Shown here: piece after piece, positions 6,994 through 9,368 of the stretch
Position numbering within the stretch: position 1 is the first letter of the stretch
How the letters are laid out: every line of letters starts with the position of its first letter
Assembly (NCBI GenBank): GCA_022710245.1
Contig: JAKLHH010000214.1
Location: forward strand, 1-9,368
From: Myxococcota bacterium
Lineage (GTDB): Bacteria > Myxococcota > Polyangia > GCA-2747355 > JAKLHH01
Direction: 5' to 3'
Length of the DNA: 9,368 nucleotides
The notes under the pieces: model-generated
Told to the model about the DNA's origin: nothing
What the model saw: the letters and a program-made list of their open reading frames with translations, nothing else
Database searches by the model: none
Program-made: the position numbers and the translations under genes

Positions 6994-7082
6994 AACAATT
7001 CGTGTGCCCGCTCCCTTCTGAATGAGCACCGAAGTGAACCTGAGCGCGGCCACGTGCTGACGCAGACAGGACAGGCGCGAGC

Positions 7083-7937
7083 TCACCAGCGCAGCGCCTT
7101 GACCGACCAGGCGACGTGCACATCGGAGAGATCCTCCGACGACTTGCGGGAGGCGATGACCGCGGCTGCCGTGGCGCCGCCGACGATCACGCCGGCGATG
7201 GTCCAGACCCACCACCTGCGGTACCACGGCGTGCCGCGCACCATCGGGCGTGGAGCGTCCGTCGCGGGGAGGTGGAGCGTCAGCGGCGCGGTCGATGTAC
7301 CAGCTGCCGTCAGGACGTTGCCGTGCTTGTCGAGGAGCTCGAGGCGATAGCGCAACGTGCCCGGCGCGGCGCCGCCGGACGGCGGCGTGATGTCGAGCAC
7401 CACGGTGTCACCGCGGGGCACCAACTCGCGTCGCTCTTCGAGGCCACCGGGGAGGGAGTAGACGACGCGCGCCGTGCGCACCAGCCGCAGCTCGTCCGCG
7501 ACGATCGTCATCCGGAGCGCCAGCGGCTGATCGCAGCGCGCCTCGCGCGGTGCGACGTGGCTGATGGTCAGCCCTGGACGGCGGCCCCACCCGGCGCGCA
7601 CCCGAGCGAACGGTCCGGCGATCTTCGGCGACGAGTGCTTGGGCAATGCGTAGTCCGGGTGGAGGGCGATCAGTCGCTGGAAGAACTCCCGAGTGCCGGC
7701 ATCGTGGCCGACGATCGCCGAGGCGCTGCCGAGTAGCTCGTAGAGCCGGCGCAGCTCCGCCGGTCCGTTCCGCCCACGGGCGATCACCTGCTGCGCGGTC
7801 TGGATGGCCCGCGCGTAGTCGAGCGCCTCGAACTCCCGCACCGCCTCCTCGAGCGTCGGCTCGGAGGCTCGTGCCGAGCCCGCGCAGCCCACGACCAAGA
7901 GGAACAGCGTCCCGCTGACGCGACGAGGACGGAACAT
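7083..7937 (-). CDS. Exported TPR-like protein with C-terminal membrane anchor
   Basis: The 284-residue product has a basic N-terminus (FRPRR), a hydrophobic core at 9-17, and either a lipobox (VVGC, Cys18) or a signal-peptidase-I site after ARA (residue 24). Residues about 27-115 look like degenerate TPR helices (LDYARAIQTAQQVI, then EFFQRLIALHPDYALP) and end in a SPKI...FARVRA segment seen in many myxobacterial TPR proteins. Residues about 125-230 are beta-rich and Ig-like, with a YRLELLDKHGN block. A Trp-rich segment leads into one TM helix at about 242-263, followed by a 21-residue tail. Such proteins are often found near Ser/Thr kinases in Myxococcota; function is not established. ATG 7937 gives the signal peptide; the frame is open to 8123, but the extra 62 residues have no protein-like features. 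The GGGG before this ATG is too close to be a good ribosome binding site. Confidence 0.8.
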   Translation of the reverse strand: MFRPRRVSGTLFLLVVGCAGSARASEPTLEEAVREFEALDYARAIQTAQQVIARGRNGPAELRRLYELLGSASAIVGHDAGTREFFQRLIALHPDYALPKHSSPKIAGPFARVRAGWGRRPGLTISHVAPREARCDQPLALRMTIVADELRLVRTARVVYSLPGGLEERRELVPRGDTVVLDITPPSGGAAPGTLRYRLELLDKHGNVLTAAGTSTAPLTLHLPATDAPRPMVRGTPWYRRWWVWTIAGVIVGGATAAAVIASRKSSEDLSDVHVAWSVKALRW

Positions 7938-8162
7938 GCCCCATCGTATGGCAAAATGGGCCGCCTCAGCAACGGGTCGGGGCACGCACAGCAGGCACAA
8001 CGACGTCTGCGCCAACCTCGCCTCAGAGCTCGAGCGCGTCGAGGCGCGGCGCAGCAGCTCCGGGCCAGACTGACGACGCGTGGCGCGATCCGGACTTCGC
8101 GTCGCACCGGCAGCACCCGCCATCGCCGCCCTCCTCGGCCGGCTGGTAGAGAAGAGGCGACC

Positions 8163-8191
8163 TTGGATGCCCGCAAAGGCCGGGGCATACT
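8163..8191 (+). promoter_or_regulatory. Candidate promoter placing the start codon at the transcript 5' end
   Basis: TTGGAT (8163-8168) and CATACT (8186-8191) are separated by 17 nt and match the consensus at 3 of 6 and 4 of 6 bases. Transcription would begin about 7 nt after the -10 box, near 8198, exactly at the proposed GTG. This fits leaderless translation, but the boxes are weak. Confidence 0.3.
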
Positions 8192-8197
8192 GACCGC

Positions 8198-9079
8198 GTG
8201 GAGATGATCGGCCATGCCCGCGAGACCTCCGCCGGCGGCACCCGCATCGCCTGGGGTGAGCTCGGCGCGGGGCCGCCGCTGGTGCTGCTGCACGGGCTGC
8301 ACGACTCGCACCGCTGCTGGAGGCGGATCGCGCCGCTCCTCGCGCGCGACTTCCGCCTGCTGATGCCCGACCTCCCCGGCCACGGCCTCTCGGGCCGCCC
8401 CGACGCGCCCTACACCGTCGAGTGGAGCGCGGGCGTGCTGCGGGCGTGGCTGGACGCGGTGGGCCTCGAGCGCGCCCGCTTCGTCGGGCACTCGCTGGGG
8501 GGCGGGCTCGCGCTCTGGCTGCTCCTCGAGGCGCGGGCGCGCGTGGAGCGGCTGGCGCTGATCGCGCCCGGCGGGCTCGGTCGCGAGATCGGCCCCGGCG
8601 CGCGCCTCGCCACGCTCCCCGGGCTGCGCGCGCTGATGATGCCCTTCTTCGTGAAGGCGGGGCTCTGCGCCTTCCTCCGGTTCACGCCCTGGGACTTCGG
8701 CCACCCCGAGCCCGAGGAGATCGAGCGCACGCGCGAGGCGCTGCGGCGACCCGGCACGACGCGCGCGTTCCGCCGCGCGCTGGAGGCCGTGGCGGGACCG
8801 CGCGGCCAGCGGCTGCCGCCCCCGGAGCTGACCCGGGCGCTCGCCGAGCTCCCGCCGACCGCGCTCTTCTGGGGCGAGAAGGATCCCGTGCTGCCCGTCG
8901 CGCAGGGACGCCGCGCGCTGCAGCAGTGGCAGGGGCTGTCGCTCACCGTCTACCCGGGGTGCCGCCACCACCCGCACCTCGAACAGCCGGCCGCCGTCGC
9001 CGCCGACCTCCGCGCCTTCCTGCTCGACGAGGCCCGCGGCCCGGCGCGCCTCCGGGCCAGGAGCCACAGCTCCTTCTGA
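8198..9079 (+). CDS. Alpha/beta hydrolase (alpha/beta-hydrolase fold 1)
   Basis: The 293-residue product has the classic fold-1 motifs: LLHGLHD at 30-36 (oxyanion hole), DLPGHGLSGRP at 58-68, the nucleophile elbow GHSLGG with Ser99, the acid Asp229 in WGEKDPVLP, and His257 in the RHHPHLEQP block that matches the usual GH.PH.E.P. The triad is complete. A helical cap domain lies at about 128-215. There is no signal peptide, so it is cytoplasmic. Similar proteins hydrolyse esters, lactones, C-C bonds or epoxides; the Ser nucleophile argues against epoxide hydrolase or dehalogenase, which use Asp. It is a different subfamily from the HSL-type esterase at 971. The start may be GTG 8198 or ATG 8204; neither has a well-spaced ribosome binding site. 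It is divergent from the TPR gene over 260 bp that otherwise hold no supportable gene, and it is followed directly by a strong hairpin. Confidence 0.9.
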   Translation: MEMIGHARETSAGGTRIAWGELGAGPPLVLLHGLHDSHRCWRRIAPLLARDFRLLMPDLPGHGLSGRPDAPYTVEWSAGVLRAWLDAVGLERARFVGHSLGGGLALWLLLEARARVERLALIAPGGLGREIGPGARLATLPGLRALMMPFFVKAGLCAFLRFTPWDFGHPEPEEIERTREALRRPGTTRAFRRALEAVAGPRGQRLPPPELTRALAELPPTALFWGEKDPVLPVAQGRRALQQWQGLSLTVYPGCRHHPHLEQPAAVAADLRAFLLDEARGPARLRARSHSSF

Positions 9080-9120
9080 AGTATCGTCGACCCTGGCGAC
9101 GAAGGTCCACGATACTTCAG
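9076..9120. terminator. Strong hairpin between convergent hydrolase and oxidoreductase genes
   Basis: CTGAAGTATCGT (9076-9087) and ACGATACTTCAG (9109-9120) are perfect 12-bp arms. After one C-C mismatch, GACC (9089-9092) pairs with GGTC (9104-9107), leaving an 11-nt loop. The left arm contains the hydrolase stop codon. The arms are much richer in A/T than their surroundings, so chance is unlikely. It stands between convergent genes and could stop transcription from both sides, though neither side has a T tract; it may act as an mRNA 3'-end structure instead. Confidence 0.7.
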
Positions 9121-9190
9121 TCGCCGGCGACGGGTGGCGCTGGTCCTCGCCGAGAGCCTCGACCTGGGCGACGAGGGCTGCTCAGCCGGC

Positions 9191-9368
9191 TCAGGGCTCG
9201 CTGAGCTGGACCAGCTGCTTGCCGGTGTTCTTCCCCTCGAAGAGGCCGATCAGCGCGCGCGGCGCTGCCTCCAGGCCATGGGCGATGTCCTCGCGGTGGC
9301 GGAGCTTGCCCTCGCGCACCCAGCGCGTGAGCTGGTGCAGCGCCTCGGGGAAGCTGGCGGCGAAGTCG
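9191..9368 (-). CDS. NADP-dependent medium-chain oxidoreductase, C-terminal 58 residues
   Basis: Only the C-terminal 58 residues are inside the window; the N-terminus and cofactor-binding domain lie beyond the right edge. The fragment reads REGKLRHREDIAHGLEAAPR and then LFEGKNTGKQLVQLSEP before TGA. This matches the conserved end of the zinc-independent MDR subgroup that includes leukotriene B4 12-hydroxydehydrogenase/prostaglandin reductase, CurA and YfmJ ('G.l...E....GLE.AP.AF..L..G.N.GK.VV'). Family members use NADPH to reduce alpha,beta-unsaturated ketones or aldehydes. The exact substrate cannot be told from this piece. The gene converges on the alpha/beta hydrolase, with a strong hairpin between them. 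Confidence 0.85.
   Translation of the reverse strand, partial: DFAASFPEALHQLTRWVREGKLRHREDIAHGLEAAPRALIGLFEGKNTGKQLVQLSEP

Noticed and set aside
7054..7350. 98-codon plus-strand open frame downstream of the Kelch gene
   Set aside because: It mostly overlaps the C-terminal coding part of the TPR gene in antisense, with Arg/Thr-rich low-information sequence and no ribosome binding site of note.
7938..8123. 62-codon N-terminal extension of the TPR protein
   Set aside because: The sequence is Arg/Ser-rich and would hide the signal peptide that starts at ATG 7937.
7784..9067. 427-codon minus-strand open frame over the hydrolase
   Set aside because: The plus-strand hydrolase has a full catalytic triad. 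The antisense frame is Arg/Ala/Glu-rich, has no motif and crosses into the TPR gene in another frame.
9087..9179. Imperfect direct repeat: TCGACC..GGCGACGA.GG near 9087-9107 and 9159-9179
   Set aside because: About 16 of 21 positions agree, but one copy is the hairpin loop and the other lies in GC-rich spacer. The similarity is too low to separate from chance, and no mobile-element features are present.
1..9368. CRISPR arrays, tRNA, rRNA and transposon ends
   Set aside because: No regularly spaced repeats, cloverleaf-like segments, ribosomal RNA motifs or transposase frames were found by reading both strands.

Overview
The window is very GC-rich chromosomal DNA from a Gram-negative bacterium. 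The gene content points to a myxobacterium-like member of the Myxococcota (former Deltaproteobacteria): a membrane-anchored Hanks-type Ser/Thr kinase with PEGA repeats, a lipoprotein joining a MopE-like Cys/Asp metal-binding motif to Kelch repeats, an ExbD-like protein, and a TPR protein with a tryptophan-rich C-terminal anchor. This placement is inferred from protein style. No rRNA, tRNA, CRISPR array, integrase or transposase was seen.

Layout. Two metabolic-type flanks surround a block of envelope and signalling genes. Left flank: a DUF1214-type protein (minus, C-terminus cut by the window start) is divergent from an HSL-family esterase/lipase (plus, 971-1936). Centre: a tandem ExbD-like membrane protein (minus, 1972-2985); a Ser/Thr protein kinase with a TM helix and two PEGA repeats (minus, 3236-4951); a MopE/Kelch lipoprotein (plus, 5246-6892), divergent from the kinase across a 294-bp region with a perfect 10-bp inverted repeat; and a TPR-like exported protein with a C-terminal TM helix (minus, 7083-7937). 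Right flank: an alpha/beta hydrolase (plus, 8198-9079), a strong hairpin at 9076-9120, and the C-terminal 58 residues of an NADP-dependent medium-chain oxidoreductase (minus, 9191-9368).

How the genes may work together. The four central products are all predicted to sit in or face the cell envelope: a cytoplasmic kinase with a periplasmic PEGA sensor, a single-span protein with two ExbD-like periplasmic domains, a lipid-anchored seven-bladed propeller, and a periplasmic TPR protein. The kinase and ExbD-like genes could be co-transcribed (same strand, 250-bp gap). The kinase and Kelch genes share a divergent control region. A common envelope-sensing role is a guess from position. The flanking hydrolases and oxidoreductase look like unrelated metabolic genes.

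No stretch over 300 bases lacks a gene. Most other long open frames are antisense or out-of-frame shadows caused by high GC. The most interesting points are the duplicated ExbD-like periplasmic domain lacking both the membrane aspartate and an adjacent ExbB/TolQ partner, the two G8 tracts inside the Kelch lipoprotein gene, and the large inverted repeat between kinase and Kelch genes.
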